From Microvirga sp. KLBC 81 (GTDB lineage Bacteria > Pseudomonadota > Alphaproteobacteria > Rhizobiales > Beijerinckiaceae), in the NCBI RefSeq assembly GCF_003075415.1, contig NZ_QDAH01000004.1, positions 62,001 through 126,000 of the forward strand: a stretch of 64,000 nucleotides of DNA, read 5' to 3'. A program made the translations under genes and the position numbers. The notes under the pieces were generated by a model. It was not told the DNA's origin, ran no database searches, and saw nothing but the letters and a program-made list of their open reading frames with translations. Below, piece after piece: positions 1 to 7,763 of the stretch. The stretch's first letter is position 1, and each line of letters begins with the position of its first letter.

Positions 1-396
1 CACAGCCCCATTCCGCTTGAGACACTCAACCTGTAGATCTTCCTTCAATTCGTCCCGAGTTCTGGAAGCTGGCCTGCCGGCAACGGCAGCCGCTGCCTCG
101 CCCTCACAAAGATTATTGATCCGCCTCCATTCCTCTTTAGGCATTGTGACTCTGCCGACGAAGGTTGCACCCTTTAATTTGGCGCACAGGGCGTAAAGCC
201 GGTTCCATGTGTAGGAGACGGCCCCCGAATAGTCGGAGGCGGTGGCTTTTTCCGCCTCGTACGCACACTCGTCGTCGATCCGGCTCCATTGAGCATCACT
301 GATCCCGGGTGTCTTGAAATAAGACCGGGTCGGCGGGGTGCTGACGCACGCCGCGAGACTAAGCATCAAGACGGCAACTGTTGAGCGGGCTAGCAT
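1..396 (-). CDS. Small lipoprotein with duplicated Cys/Trp unit, 3' end cut
   Basis: Reading the minus strand from ATG at 396 gives at least 132 codons open to the window edge, so the C-terminus is missing. It begins with a lipoprotein signal: charged start, hydrophobic stretch, then lipobox LSLAAC with the lipidated Cys at residue 17. Two copies of one unit follow, each W-x-R-I-x3-C-x2-EA, about 50 residues apart and each ending near KGA/NGA. The first unit matches the neighbouring gene at 405-722, which ends 8 bases upstream, so the two are tandem paralogs in one transcript. Four or more spaced cysteines could form disulfides in the periplasm. Family not recognised; function unknown. Confidence 0.7.
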   Translation of the reverse strand, partial: MLARSTVAVLMLSLAACVSTPPTRSYFKTPGISDAQWSRIDDECAYEAEKATASDYSGAVSYTWNRLYALCAKLKGATFVGRVTMPKEEWRRINNLCEGEAAAAVAGRPASRTRDELKEDLQVECLKRNGAV

Positions 397-404
397 TGGA
401 AGGC

Positions 405-722
405 CTACCCAGGATTTCTTTGGGATCCTGGAATCTGATCAGTTGTCCCAACGTATTTGGCGCCCTTTGCCTCCATGCAAAGAACAAAGATCCTTTTCCA
501 TCTGTCACCAGCACTGATGCTGTTCGTAGCCAGCATAGCAGCTTTCTCAGCTTCCAGATTGCACTCGGCCTCCGCCTGAGAAAACTGCTTTCGCGATAAG
601 TCTTGCGAGTTGAAAATAAACTTTTGCGGTGGCTTCGTATTGCAGGCCACTAACGCCATCAGTGGCATGAAAAAAATAAGAAGGGTACGCTTTATGGCTG
701 GTAAAGACCAAGAGACTATCAT
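405..722 (-). CDS. Small lipoprotein, paralog of the adjacent gene
   Basis: About 105 residues from ATG at 722. The lipobox is LVAC, with Cys at residue 27 from this start. A normal-length signal would begin near KRTLLIFF, where the codon is ATA, so the true start is uncertain. The mature part has C-x2-EAEKA, then W-K-R-I-x3-C and KGAKYVG, matching the first unit of the lipoprotein at 1-396. It lies antisense to the tape-measure gene and its 5' end overlaps that gene's start (694). Probably inserted next to the tail cluster rather than being part of it. No function can be assigned. Confidence 0.65.
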   Translation of the reverse strand: MIVSWSLPAIKRTLLIFFMPLMALVACNTKPPQKFIFNSQDLSRKQFSQAEAECNLEAEKAAMLATNSISAGDRWKRIFVLCMEAKGAKYVGTTDQIPGSQRNPG

Positions 723-1392
723 TAACGCGCCTAAATCGGAGTGGGAGAAAGACAGAGAACGCCAGCTCGGTACACTCATCAGCCTCTCCGAGAAATTCGG
801 TGACTCTTTGTCCAATGCTTTCGCAAAGAATATTGCCGAGGGCAAGAAATTCGATGTTGTTTTGAAGAAGGTGCGCGAGTCTCTTGTGGAAACAGGGTTA
901 CGTCTCGCGCTCGGGCCTCTGCAGATCGCCTTGAGCCAGAGCTTGAAGGGGTTGACGGCCGAGCCCCTGCAAGGCTCGCTTCCTATGAGTGGAGGAGACC
1001 TGCTTGGCGGTCTCTTCAAGGGAATAGGCTCGATTTTCGGCTCCCTTTTCGGCGCGGGAGGAGGCGCTGCCTCAGCCGCACCCTTCGCCAAAGGCGGTGT
1101 GTTCTCGCGTGGGATGGTGATGCCGTTCGCGGCAGGAGGCGTGGTGGGGGCGCCAACCTACTTTCCGTTAGGTCGTGGCCTCGGCGTCATGGGTGAGAGA
1201 GGGGCGGAGGCCGTGATGCCCCTGGCCCGCGGGCCTGACGGCAAGCTCGGCGTGCGTGCCGGCGGAGGAGGGCGCCCGGCTTCGATTACGGTCAATATCT
1301 CGACGCCCGACGCGGAGAGCTTCCGCCGGTCCGAGGCTCAAGTGTCCGCCGCGCTGGCCCGGGCCGTCGCCCGGGGGCAGCGTGGGATGTAA
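694..1392 (+). CDS. GTA/phage tail tape measure protein (RcGTA g11-like)
   Basis: 232 residues from ATG at 694. An N-terminal charged helical region (residues 1-75) is followed by hydrophobic Gly/Ala-rich stretches (GGLFKGIGSIFGSLFGAGGG and AKGGVFSRGMVMPFAAGG) and the ERGAEAVMPLARG segment typical of the C-terminus of short tape-measure proteins. RcGTA g11 is similarly short (about 220 residues), so this looks complete rather than a fragment of a long phage tape measure. It is followed, past one antisense gene, by g12-g15 homologs in order, which fixes the assignment. It would set tail length and contact the baseplate. The open frame continues upstream to 610, but that overlaps the antisense lipoprotein. 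Confidence 0.8.
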   Translation: MAGKDQETIINAPKSEWEKDRERQLGTLISLSEKFGDSLSNAFAKNIAEGKKFDVVLKKVRESLVETGLRLALGPLQIALSQSLKGLTAEPLQGSLPMSGGDLLGGLFKGIGSIFGSLFGAGGGAASAAPFAKGGVFSRGMVMPFAAGGVVGAPTYFPLGRGLGVMGERGAEAVMPLARGPDGKLGVRAGGGGRPASITVNISTPDAESFRRSEAQVSAALARAVARGQRGM

Positions 1393-1405
1393 TTATCAGG
1401 AAAGC

Positions 1406-1651
1406 TCAGGCGTTCTTGTTGTCGAGCATCGCCATGATCTCGTCCTTGATCTGCAGGCGGCGGCGCTTGAGCTCTTCTTCCACCTCTTCGGGCTTGGGTT
1501 CCACCCGGGTCTCGACGCGATGAATGGTGCGGTTCAGCTCGTTGTACTCGTCATAGAGCCGCGCGAAGTGATTGTCGCTCGTCTTCAACTGACGAATCCG
1601 ATCGGCCTTGTCCGGGAAGTCCTCGGTGAGGTCGTTGGGAGCGTTGCTCAT
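1406..1651 (-). CDS. DUF465 (YdcH-like) small coiled-coil protein
   Basis: 81 residues, acidic N-terminus followed by one long charged helix containing H-F-A-R-L-Y-DEYNELN and the ending LKDEIM-like segment (LQIKDEIMAML) typical of the DUF465/YdcH family. These are short helical-hairpin proteins of unknown function that are ubiquitous in Alphaproteobacteria. It sits antisense between the tape-measure gene and the distal tail gene, where RcGTA-type clusters normally have none, so it is an insertion into the cluster or a host gene trapped there. Its start at 1651 is the only in-frame ATG near the conserved N-terminus. Confidence 0.85.
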   Translation of the reverse strand: MSNAPNDLTEDFPDKADRIRQLKTSDNHFARLYDEYNELNRTIHRVETRVEPKPEEVEEELKRRRLQIKDEIMAMLDNKNA

Positions 1652-1736
1652 CGCCTGGCATCTCCTTGCTGAATGTCCTGCCGGGACGTCAACGCCACCC
1701 CCGCTTTTTTCGTTTCATGTTCACGAAGGATGGATC

Positions 1737-2375
1737 ATGGCATCCGACTTCCATGAGGTCCGCTTCCCCCTCGATGTCAGCCTGGGCAGCCGGGGAGGGC
1801 CCGTGCGGCGGACCGATATCGTCACGCTCGCCTCCGGCAGAGAGCACCGCAACAGCCGCTGGGCCTCCTCCCGCCGCCGCTACGATGCGGGCTTGGGGGT
1901 GAGAACCGTCGATGCGCTCCATGCGGTCATCGCCTTCTTTGAGGAACGGCGCGGCAAGCTCTACGGTTTCCGCTTCCGCGACCGGACCGATTGGCGCTCC
2001 GGCCCGCCCTCGAAGGAGCCGACGCCCCTCGACCAGCGGATCGGCACAGGTGATGGCACGACGAAGACTTTCCAGCTCGTAAAAACCTACGGCTCCTCCT
2101 TCGCGCCTTATGTCCGCGCCATCACAAAGCCCGTGGGTGGCTCGGTGAAGGTGGCCGTCAACGGCGTCGAGCAGGAGGTGGGCTCCGCCTTCAACTGCGA
2201 CCCGACGACCGGTCTCGTGACCTTCGCTGAGGCACCGCCCGCTGGAGTTGTGATCACGGCGGGCTTTGCTTTCGACGTACCCGTGCGCTTCGACACGGAT
2301 GAACTCGACATCGATCTCTCCACCTTCGAGGCGGGCGGCATTCCGCAGATCCCGCTGATCGAGATCGTGCCTTAA
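1737..2375 (+). CDS. DUF2460 / TIGR02217 distal tail protein (RcGTA g12-like)
   Basis: 212 residues from ATG at 1737, preceded by GAAGGA 7 bases upstream. Family hallmarks are visible: FHEVRFPLDVSLGSRGG at the start, then S-G-R-E-H-R-N-S-R-W, then the A-FFEERRGKLYGFRFRD block near residues 60-80. RcGTA g12 is the distal tail protein that connects tail tube to baseplate hub. The next gene starts 12 bases downstream in the same direction, as in other GTA clusters. A longer open frame runs upstream to 1608 but crosses the antisense DUF465 start, so the shorter start is preferred. Confidence 0.92.
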   Translation: MASDFHEVRFPLDVSLGSRGGPVRRTDIVTLASGREHRNSRWASSRRRYDAGLGVRTVDALHAVIAFFEERRGKLYGFRFRDRTDWRSGPPSKEPTPLDQRIGTGDGTTKTFQLVKTYGSSFAPYVRAITKPVGGSVKVAVNGVEQEVGSAFNCDPTTGLVTFAEAPPAGVVITAGFAFDVPVRFDTDELDIDLSTFEAGGIPQIPLIEIVP

Positions 2376-2387
2376 GGCCTCACAAAC

Positions 2388-3278
2388 ATGCGTACAATTC
2401 CCTCGAACCTTGCCGCCCATATGGCGGACGGGGCGACGACGCTTTGCCATTGCTGGAAGCTCATCCGCCGTGACGGCAGGAGCTTCGGCTTCACCGATCA
2501 TGACCGTGATCTCACCTTCGGCGGAACCGTCTTTGCCGCGCGGTCTGGTCTGGAAGCGGCGGAGGCTACTGCCGAACTCGGCTTCATCGTGGGCGGCGGC
2601 GAGGTTTCCGGCGCGCTCATGTCCGCGGGGCTTAATGAAGACGACATCTCGTCCGGCCTTTACGATGATGCGAGCGTGGAAACCTGGCTCGTGAACTGGA
2701 GCGATGTCGCGCAGCGTCTTCTTCTCGATCTCGGTTCCATTGGCGAGATCCGCCGCGCCGACGGCAGCTTCGTCGCGGAGGTGCGTGGGCTCATGCACCG
2801 CTATGACGAGGAGCGGGGGCGCCTGTTCCGCGCCACCTGTTCGGCGGATCTGGGCGATGCCAAATGCGGCATGAATCTCTCGTCCTCCACCTACTCCGAC
2901 ACGGGCACGGTCACACGAACCGATGGCTTTCTCAGCATCGTCGCCTCGGGGATCGGCTTCGCGGATGGATGGTGCACGGGAGGCAAGCTCACCTGGACGG
3001 GCGGCGACAATGCAGGTCTGTCCGTCGAGATCAAGGTGCATCGCGCACTCAGCGGCACCGATGAGTTCGATCTCTGGCAGCGCGCGCCGCAGGCGATCAA
3101 GGTCGGCGATACATTCCGCGTGACGGCAGGGTGCGACAAGACCCATGCCACCTGCCGCAGGAAGTTCAGCAATGTCCCGAACTTCCGCGGCTTCCCCCAC
3201 ATGCCCGGCAACGATTTCATCATACGCATGCCGCAGCAGGGCGAACCGGGACTCGATGGCGGGAGCCTGTTCAAATGA
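2388..3278 (+). CDS. DUF2163 / TIGR02218 baseplate hub protein (RcGTA g13-like)
   Basis: 296 residues. N-terminal half carries the DUF2163 pattern (CHCWKL..RDG..FGFTDHDRDL, residues 20-45); C-terminal half carries the phage_BR0599 region with C151, C160, C249 and C256 and the FSN-x-NFRGFPHMPG motif. In the RcGTA structure the hub protein holds an iron-sulfur cluster; the four spaced cysteines here fit that, although ligation is inferred. The stop overlaps the start of the NlpC/P60 gene (ATGA), implying coupled translation. Full length for the family. Confidence 0.92.
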   Translation: MRTIPSNLAAHMADGATTLCHCWKLIRRDGRSFGFTDHDRDLTFGGTVFAARSGLEAAEATAELGFIVGGGEVSGALMSAGLNEDDISSGLYDDASVETWLVNWSDVAQRLLLDLGSIGEIRRADGSFVAEVRGLMHRYDEERGRLFRATCSADLGDAKCGMNLSSSTYSDTGTVTRTDGFLSIVASGIGFADGWCTGGKLTWTGGDNAGLSVEIKVHRALSGTDEFDLWQRAPQAIKVGDTFRVTAGCDKTHATCRRKFSNVPNFRGFPHMPGNDFIIRMPQQGEPGLDGGSLFK

Positions 3279-3706
3279 GCGAAGCTCTCTCTTCGCGAGT
3301 CATTGCAGAGGCGCGCTCGTGGATTGGAACACCTTACCGCCACCAGGCGTCCCTGAGGGGGATAGGCTGCGACTGCCTTGGTCTCTTACGCGGCGTCTGG
3401 CGAGGCGTCATGGGAGCCGAGCCGGAGCTGCCGCCGCCTTACTCGCCTGATTGGGCGGAGGCTGGCGCCGATACGCTCGTTGCTGCCGCACGTCGTCATC
3501 TCATCGCGATCGACGTGGCGTCATTCGAGCCGGGGGACGTCCTGCTCTTTCGCTGGCGCGAGGCTCTCCCGGCCAAGCACTGCGCCATCGCGACCTCGGC
3601 CGACACCATGATCCATGCCCATGATGGAGCCTCGGTCGCCGAGGTCGCCTTCGCGCCCTGGTGGCGGCGTCATCTCGCTTATGCCTTTCGCTTTCCGGAA
3701 CTCTGA
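3275..3706 (+). CDS. NlpC/P60 tail-associated peptidase (TIGR02219, RcGTA g14-like)
   Basis: 143 residues from ATG at 3275, overlapping the previous stop by four bases. NlpC/P60 catalytic features: EARSWIGTPYRHQ, then GCDCLGLLRG with the nucleophile Cys, and the His segment LPAKHCAIATSADTMIHAHDG. RcGTA g14 is a baseplate peptidase thought to cut peptidoglycan cross-links during DNA delivery. The gene lies directly between the hub and the megatron, the invariant GTA order. A longer upstream frame exists but lies inside the hub gene. Confidence 0.92.
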   Translation: MSEALSSRVIAEARSWIGTPYRHQASLRGIGCDCLGLLRGVWRGVMGAEPELPPPYSPDWAEAGADTLVAAARRHLIAIDVASFEPGDVLLFRWREALPAKHCAIATSADTMIHAHDGASVAEVAFAPWWRRHLAYAFRFPEL

Positions 3707-3708
3707 CC

Positions 3709-6700
3709 ATGGCCACACTCGTTCTTCAAACCGTCGGCTCCGTCGTGGGCGGCATGGTCGCCGGACCTTTGGGCGCGATGGCAGGTCGTGCTCTCGGTGG
3801 TCTTGCAGGCGCTGCCATCGACAATGCGCTCTTCGGCGGCAGCGATACGAAATACGTCGAAGGGCCCCGCTTCAAGGAGATCGACGGCCTCACCTCGACG
3901 GAAGGCGCAGCCATTCCGCGGGTCTATGGCCGTGCGCGGATCGGTGGGCAGCTCATCTGGGCAACGCGCCTGGAGGAGGTGGTGAACACCAATGTCGAAC
4001 GGTCGGGTACTCAGGGTGGCAAGGGCATGAGCGGACCGAAGACGGTCACCACCACCTACTCGTATTTCGCCAATCTCGCTGTCGGTCTCTGTGAGGGGCC
4101 CATCGCCTTCATTCGCCGCGTCTGGGCGGATGGACGCGAGATTGACCTCAGCACCATCACCATGCGCGTCCATCGTGGATCGGAAACCCAAGCTGCCGAT
4201 CCGCTCATCGTGGCGAAGGAGGGTGTAGAATATGCGCCGGCGTATCGCGGATTGGCCTATGTGGTGTTCGAGCGATTGCCGTTGGAGGATTACGGAAATC
4301 GTATTCCTCAATTTTCCTTCGAGGTGGTGCGGCCGGTGGACGGCCTCAACAGGATGATCCGGGCTGTCTGCCTGATCCCAGGCGCGAGCGAGTTCGGGTA
4401 TGACACGCTGCCCGTCATGCAGGTGCTCGATCTCGGAAAGACGAAGCCTGAAAACCGCTATCAATTGCGCAACACCAGCGATGCGATGGCCTCTCTCGAT
4501 GCGCTGGAGGCGCTTTGCCCCAATCTCAAGCGCGTCTCTCTCGTGGTCAGCTGGTTCGGCAACGATCTCAGAGCAGGCTCGTGCCTGACCGAGCCGAGGG
4601 TCGATCTCAGGACCAAGACAACGGATGGTGCGACCTGGTCGGTCGCGGGCTTAACGCGTGGTGAGGCCAAACCCGTCTCCCTGGTCAATGGATCACCTGC
4701 CTATGGCGGCACGCCTTCGGATGAAACCGTCATTCGCCTCATCAGAAATTTGAAGGAGAGGGGATACGAAGTCGTTCTCTATCCCTTCGTCATGATGGAC
4801 ATTCCATCCGGAAACGATTTGCCCGATCCCTATGGCGGCACTGGCCAGCCAGCCTATCCCTGGCGCGGGCGCATGACGTGCCACCCGGCGCCGGGACAAT
4901 CAGGCACGCCCGACGGAACAAGCACTGCGGCGACCCAGATCGATCAATGGTTCACCTGTGCCGACGGGTATAACAGGTTCATCCGCCATTATGCGCAGCT
5001 TGCCCGGGATGCAGGCGGCGTTCACGGCTTCATCATCGGCAGCGAGCTCGTGGGTCTCACCCGTGTGCGCCAGGCCCCCGGAAGTTATCCTGCCGTCAGC
5101 AATCTGATCTCGCTGCTCGGGCAGATCCGTCCCATCCTGGGAGGCGACACGAAGATTGTCTACGCTGCAGATTGGACCGAATACGGCGCCCATGTTCTTG
5201 ATGGAGGCAGCGAGGTCCGCTTTCCGCTCGATCCGCTCTTCGGCCATGCGCAGATCGACGCGGTCGGCATCGATTACTACCCGCCGATTTCCGACTGGCG
5301 CGACAGCTCCGATCATGCGGACCTGGCTGACGCACGCAGCATCTACGATGTGAGTTATCTGCGCAGCAGGTTAGGCAGCGGCGAAGCCTTCGATTGGCAC
5401 TATGCCAATGCTTCCGACCGTGCGGCGCAAAACCGCCGGCCGATTACCGATGGCGCCTATGACAAGCCATGGGTGTTTCGCGCGAAGGATCTCGTATCCT
5501 GGTGGACGAACCGGCATGTAGAGCGTGTTGGCGGCGCCGAAACCAGTGTCACGGCTTGGCAGCCTCAATCGAAGCCCATCTGGCTGACCGAGATCGGTGT
5601 CCCGGCAGTAGACAAAGGCCCCAACGGGCCGAACGTGTTTCCCGATCCGAAATCATCGGAATCCGCTTATCCACCTTTCTCTCGCGGCGTGCGTGACGAC
5701 CTTGTGCAGACGCGTGCCCTGGAGGCGATCCTGTCCCGGTTCGATCCCGCGCAACGAGGATTCTCCTCAGCCTACAATCCGGTTTCATCGGTCTATGACG
5801 GGCGCATGGTCGATCCAGCCAGCATCTTCGTCTGGGCCTGGGATGCTCGGCCGTTTCCCGCTTTCCCCGATTTCGATACGGTCTGGAGCGATGGGCCCAA
5901 TTGGGAAACCGGTCATTGGATCACGGGGAGGATCGAGGGCGCACCGCTCGACCGGCTCATCGCGGCCATTCTCAGGGATTTCGGTTTGGCTGATCCGGGA
6001 GTGCTCCCGGTCGACGGCTTCATGGATGGCTATGTCATCGACAGGCCCATGTCTCTTCGTGGAGCGCTTGAGCCTCTCATGGGGTTGTTCGGTGTCGAGG
6101 CGGTTGCCAGTGGCGGCAGGATCACCTGGAAAGGTCGTGGCGGCCGGGCAGTCATCGCTTTGACGAAGGACGACCTGGTGATGAACGAGGGTGAGCCCTC
6201 ACTCAAGCTCACGCGCTCTCAGGAAACCGAGCTGCCTCAGCAGGTGGAGATCGGCTATACGGAAAGCGAACTGGATTATCGCCGCGCCGCCGTGGCCTCT
6301 CGCCGCCTGTCGGGGTCGAGCCGGCGGGAATCCCGGACCGATTGCGCCATGATTACCCGCCGTGCCGAAGCGCAGCGCCTGGCGGATGCCTGGCTGCAGG
6401 ATCTCTGGGCGGGGCGGGAAGGCGCGGAATTCGAGCTATCCTCTCGACGCATTGATCTTGAACCTGGAGACGTCATCTCACTGCCCACCGATGCGGGCTT
6501 TAAACTCCACCGCGTGGTGCGGATCACGGATGGCCCGGCACGCAAGGTCAGCACGCGGGCCGTAGAGCCTACCGTTTTCGAAAGGCCCGGCGCCTCGATT
6601 GCGAAGCCTGTCCGCCGACCGCCGCCTGTTCCCGGCAAGCCGCAGGTTGTCATTCTCGATCTGCCTGCCGCTCTCGACGATCCTACTCCTTTGCAATACA

Positions 6701-7569
6701 TCGCGGTTGCAGCAGACCCCTGGCCGGGAGCAGTGACCGTCTGGCGCTCGGGTACCGGCGCCAGTTTCAAGCCGCATCGGATCATCGATCTTCCGGCCAT
6801 GATCGGGCGAACGAAAAAGGCGTTGCCTCCAGGTCCTCTCTGGCGATGGGATCCGCAGGCTGTTCTCGATATCGAGATTTCCTCCGGCGCGATCAGTTCC
6901 CTCGATGACGAAACGACGCTGGCCGGCGGCAATCTGTTTGCGGTGAAGGGCACGGATGGGCGCTGGGAAATCCTTTCTGCTGCTCGGGCCGAGATGATCG
7001 GTGAGCGTACCTACCGTTTGTCGCGTTTCTTGCGTGGGCTGGCGGGAACGGAGCCGGAGGCCAGTCGCTCCGTACCGGAGGGAGCCCTCATCGTCCGCCT
7101 CGACGAAGCGATTGCTCCTCTCACGACAGACTTGGCCGATCTTGGCCTAACCTGGCGCTACAGGGTCGGTCCTGCAGGGCGCGATCATGCCGATCCGGCC
7201 ATGACTGAGATCGCGGCTGGTGTGGAGCGTGAAGCCCTCAAGCCTCTGAGCCCGGTTCACGTGCGTCTCAAGCGTGATGAAGGCGGAGTGCGCATCTCGT
7301 GGATCCGTAGGACGCGGCGTGGTGGAGACGGGTGGGAGGCCGTCGATGTGCCTCTGGCGGAGGATGCCAAGCGATATGAGATCGATGTCCTGAAGGCAGG
7401 AATCCTTGTTCGCACGCTTTCGACCACACAAGCCTCTGCCCTTTATACTGCCGAGCAGGAGATCGCTGATTTCGGCATTTCTCAGACGATGCTCGGCCTT
7501 CGCATCGTGCAGATCAGCGCCGTTGCGGGACGAGGCTTCGAAAGAAGCGTCGTTCTTCCTGTTCTCTAA
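3709..7569 (+). CDS. Baseplate megatron protein with TIM-barrel-like domain (RcGTA g15-like)
   Basis: 1286 residues, start two bases after the previous stop. Order of parts: a Gly/Ala-rich hydrophobic N-terminus (residues 5-40); a conserved region with IPRVYGRARIGGQ (about 65-80) and tail-tip repeats; a GTA TIM-barrel-like domain (about 430-730; FIIGSELVGLTRVR, the AVGIDYYPPISDW segment, WLTEIGVPAVDKG); a phage-tail_3 domain (about 790-950); and a C-terminal Rcc01698-type region (about 1020-1150) ending in beta-rich sequence. RcGTA megatron forms the central baseplate spike and contacts the recipient. Length and domain order match intact GTA megatrons, with no frameshift, suggesting the cluster is maintained. 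Confidence 0.93.
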   Translation: MATLVLQTVGSVVGGMVAGPLGAMAGRALGGLAGAAIDNALFGGSDTKYVEGPRFKEIDGLTSTEGAAIPRVYGRARIGGQLIWATRLEEVVNTNVERSGTQGGKGMSGPKTVTTTYSYFANLAVGLCEGPIAFIRRVWADGREIDLSTITMRVHRGSETQAADPLIVAKEGVEYAPAYRGLAYVVFERLPLEDYGNRIPQFSFEVVRPVDGLNRMIRAVCLIPGASEFGYDTLPVMQVLDLGKTKPENRYQLRNTSDAMASLDALEALCPNLKRVSLVVSWFGNDLRAGSCLTEPRVDLRTKTTDGATWSVAGLTRGEAKPVSLVNGSPAYGGTPSDETVIRLIRNLKERGYEVVLYPFVMMDIPSGNDLPDPYGGTGQPAYPWRGRMTCHPAPGQSGTPDGTSTAATQIDQWFTCADGYNRFIRHYAQLARDAGGVHGFIIGSELVGLTRVRQAPGSYPAVSNLISLLGQIRPILGGDTKIVYAADWTEYGAHVLDGGSEVRFPLDPLFGHAQIDAVGIDYYPPISDWRDSSDHADLADARSIYDVSYLRSRLGSGEAFDWHYANASDRAAQNRRPITDGAYDKPWVFRAKDLVSWWTNRHVERVGGAETSVTAWQPQSKPIWLTEIGVPAVDKGPNGPNVFPDPKSSESAYPPFSRGVRDDLVQTRALEAILSRFDPAQRGFSSAYNPVSSVYDGRMVDPASIFVWAWDARPFPAFPDFDTVWSDGPNWETGHWITGRIEGAPLDRLIAAILRDFGLADPGVLPVDGFMDGYVIDRPMSLRGALEPLMGLFGVEAVASGGRITWKGRGGRAVIALTKDDLVMNEGEPSLKLTRSQETELPQQVEIGYTESELDYRRAAVASRRLSGSSRRESRTDCAMITRRAEAQRLADAWLQDLWAGREGAEFELSSRRIDLEPGDVISLPTDAGFKLHRVVRITDGPARKVSTRAVEPTVFERPGASIAKPVRRPPPVPGKPQVVILDLPAALDDPTPLQYIAVAADPWPGAVTVWRSGTGASFKPHRIIDLPAMIGRTKKALPPGPLWRWDPQAVLDIEISSGAISSLDDETTLAGGNLFAVKGTDGRWEILSAARAEMIGERTYRLSRFLRGLAGTEPEASRSVPEGALIVRLDEAIAPLTTDLADLGLTWRYRVGPAGRDHADPAMTEIAAGVEREALKPLSPVHVRLKRDEGGVRISWIRRTRRGGDGWEAVDVPLAEDAKRYEIDVLKAGILVRTLSTTQASALYTAEQEIADFGISQTMLGLRIVQISAVAGRGFERSVVLPVL

Positions 7570-7596
7570 GAGCGGATAACAAAACACCAACCTGAG

Positions 7597-7703
7597 CCTC
7601 ATCCTGAGGAGGACCATCAGGTCCGTCTCGAAGGACGAGGCGTCTCCAGCGCGCACTGGATCCTCCTTCGAGGCGGTCACTTCGTGACCTCCTCAGGATG
7701 AGG
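7597..7703. repeat. 107-bp nested palindromic (REP-like) element
   Basis: Perfect 16-base terminal inverted repeats (CCTCATCCTGAGGAGG at 7597-7612 and its complement at 7688-7703). A second inverted pair lies inside (CTCGAAGGACGAG near 7636 against CTCCTTCGAG near 7662), so the whole can fold into one long hairpin. It fills the gap between the megatron and the DUF2793 gene. The CCTCATCCTGAGGAG core is familiar from dispersed repeats in Rhizobiales genomes (memory, not searched). It could terminate or attenuate transcription into the lysis genes. Confidence 0.8.
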
Positions 7704-7763
7704 GGGATATTAGACTCTCCAACACGAAAATTATTCACCTGTTCTTTTCACGGCACCTCATCA

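Noticed and set aside
1689..3200. 503-codon minus-strand frame across the GTA genes
   Set aside because: Shadow of high-GC third-position bias; the plus strand encodes the conserved DUF2460 and DUF2163 proteins.
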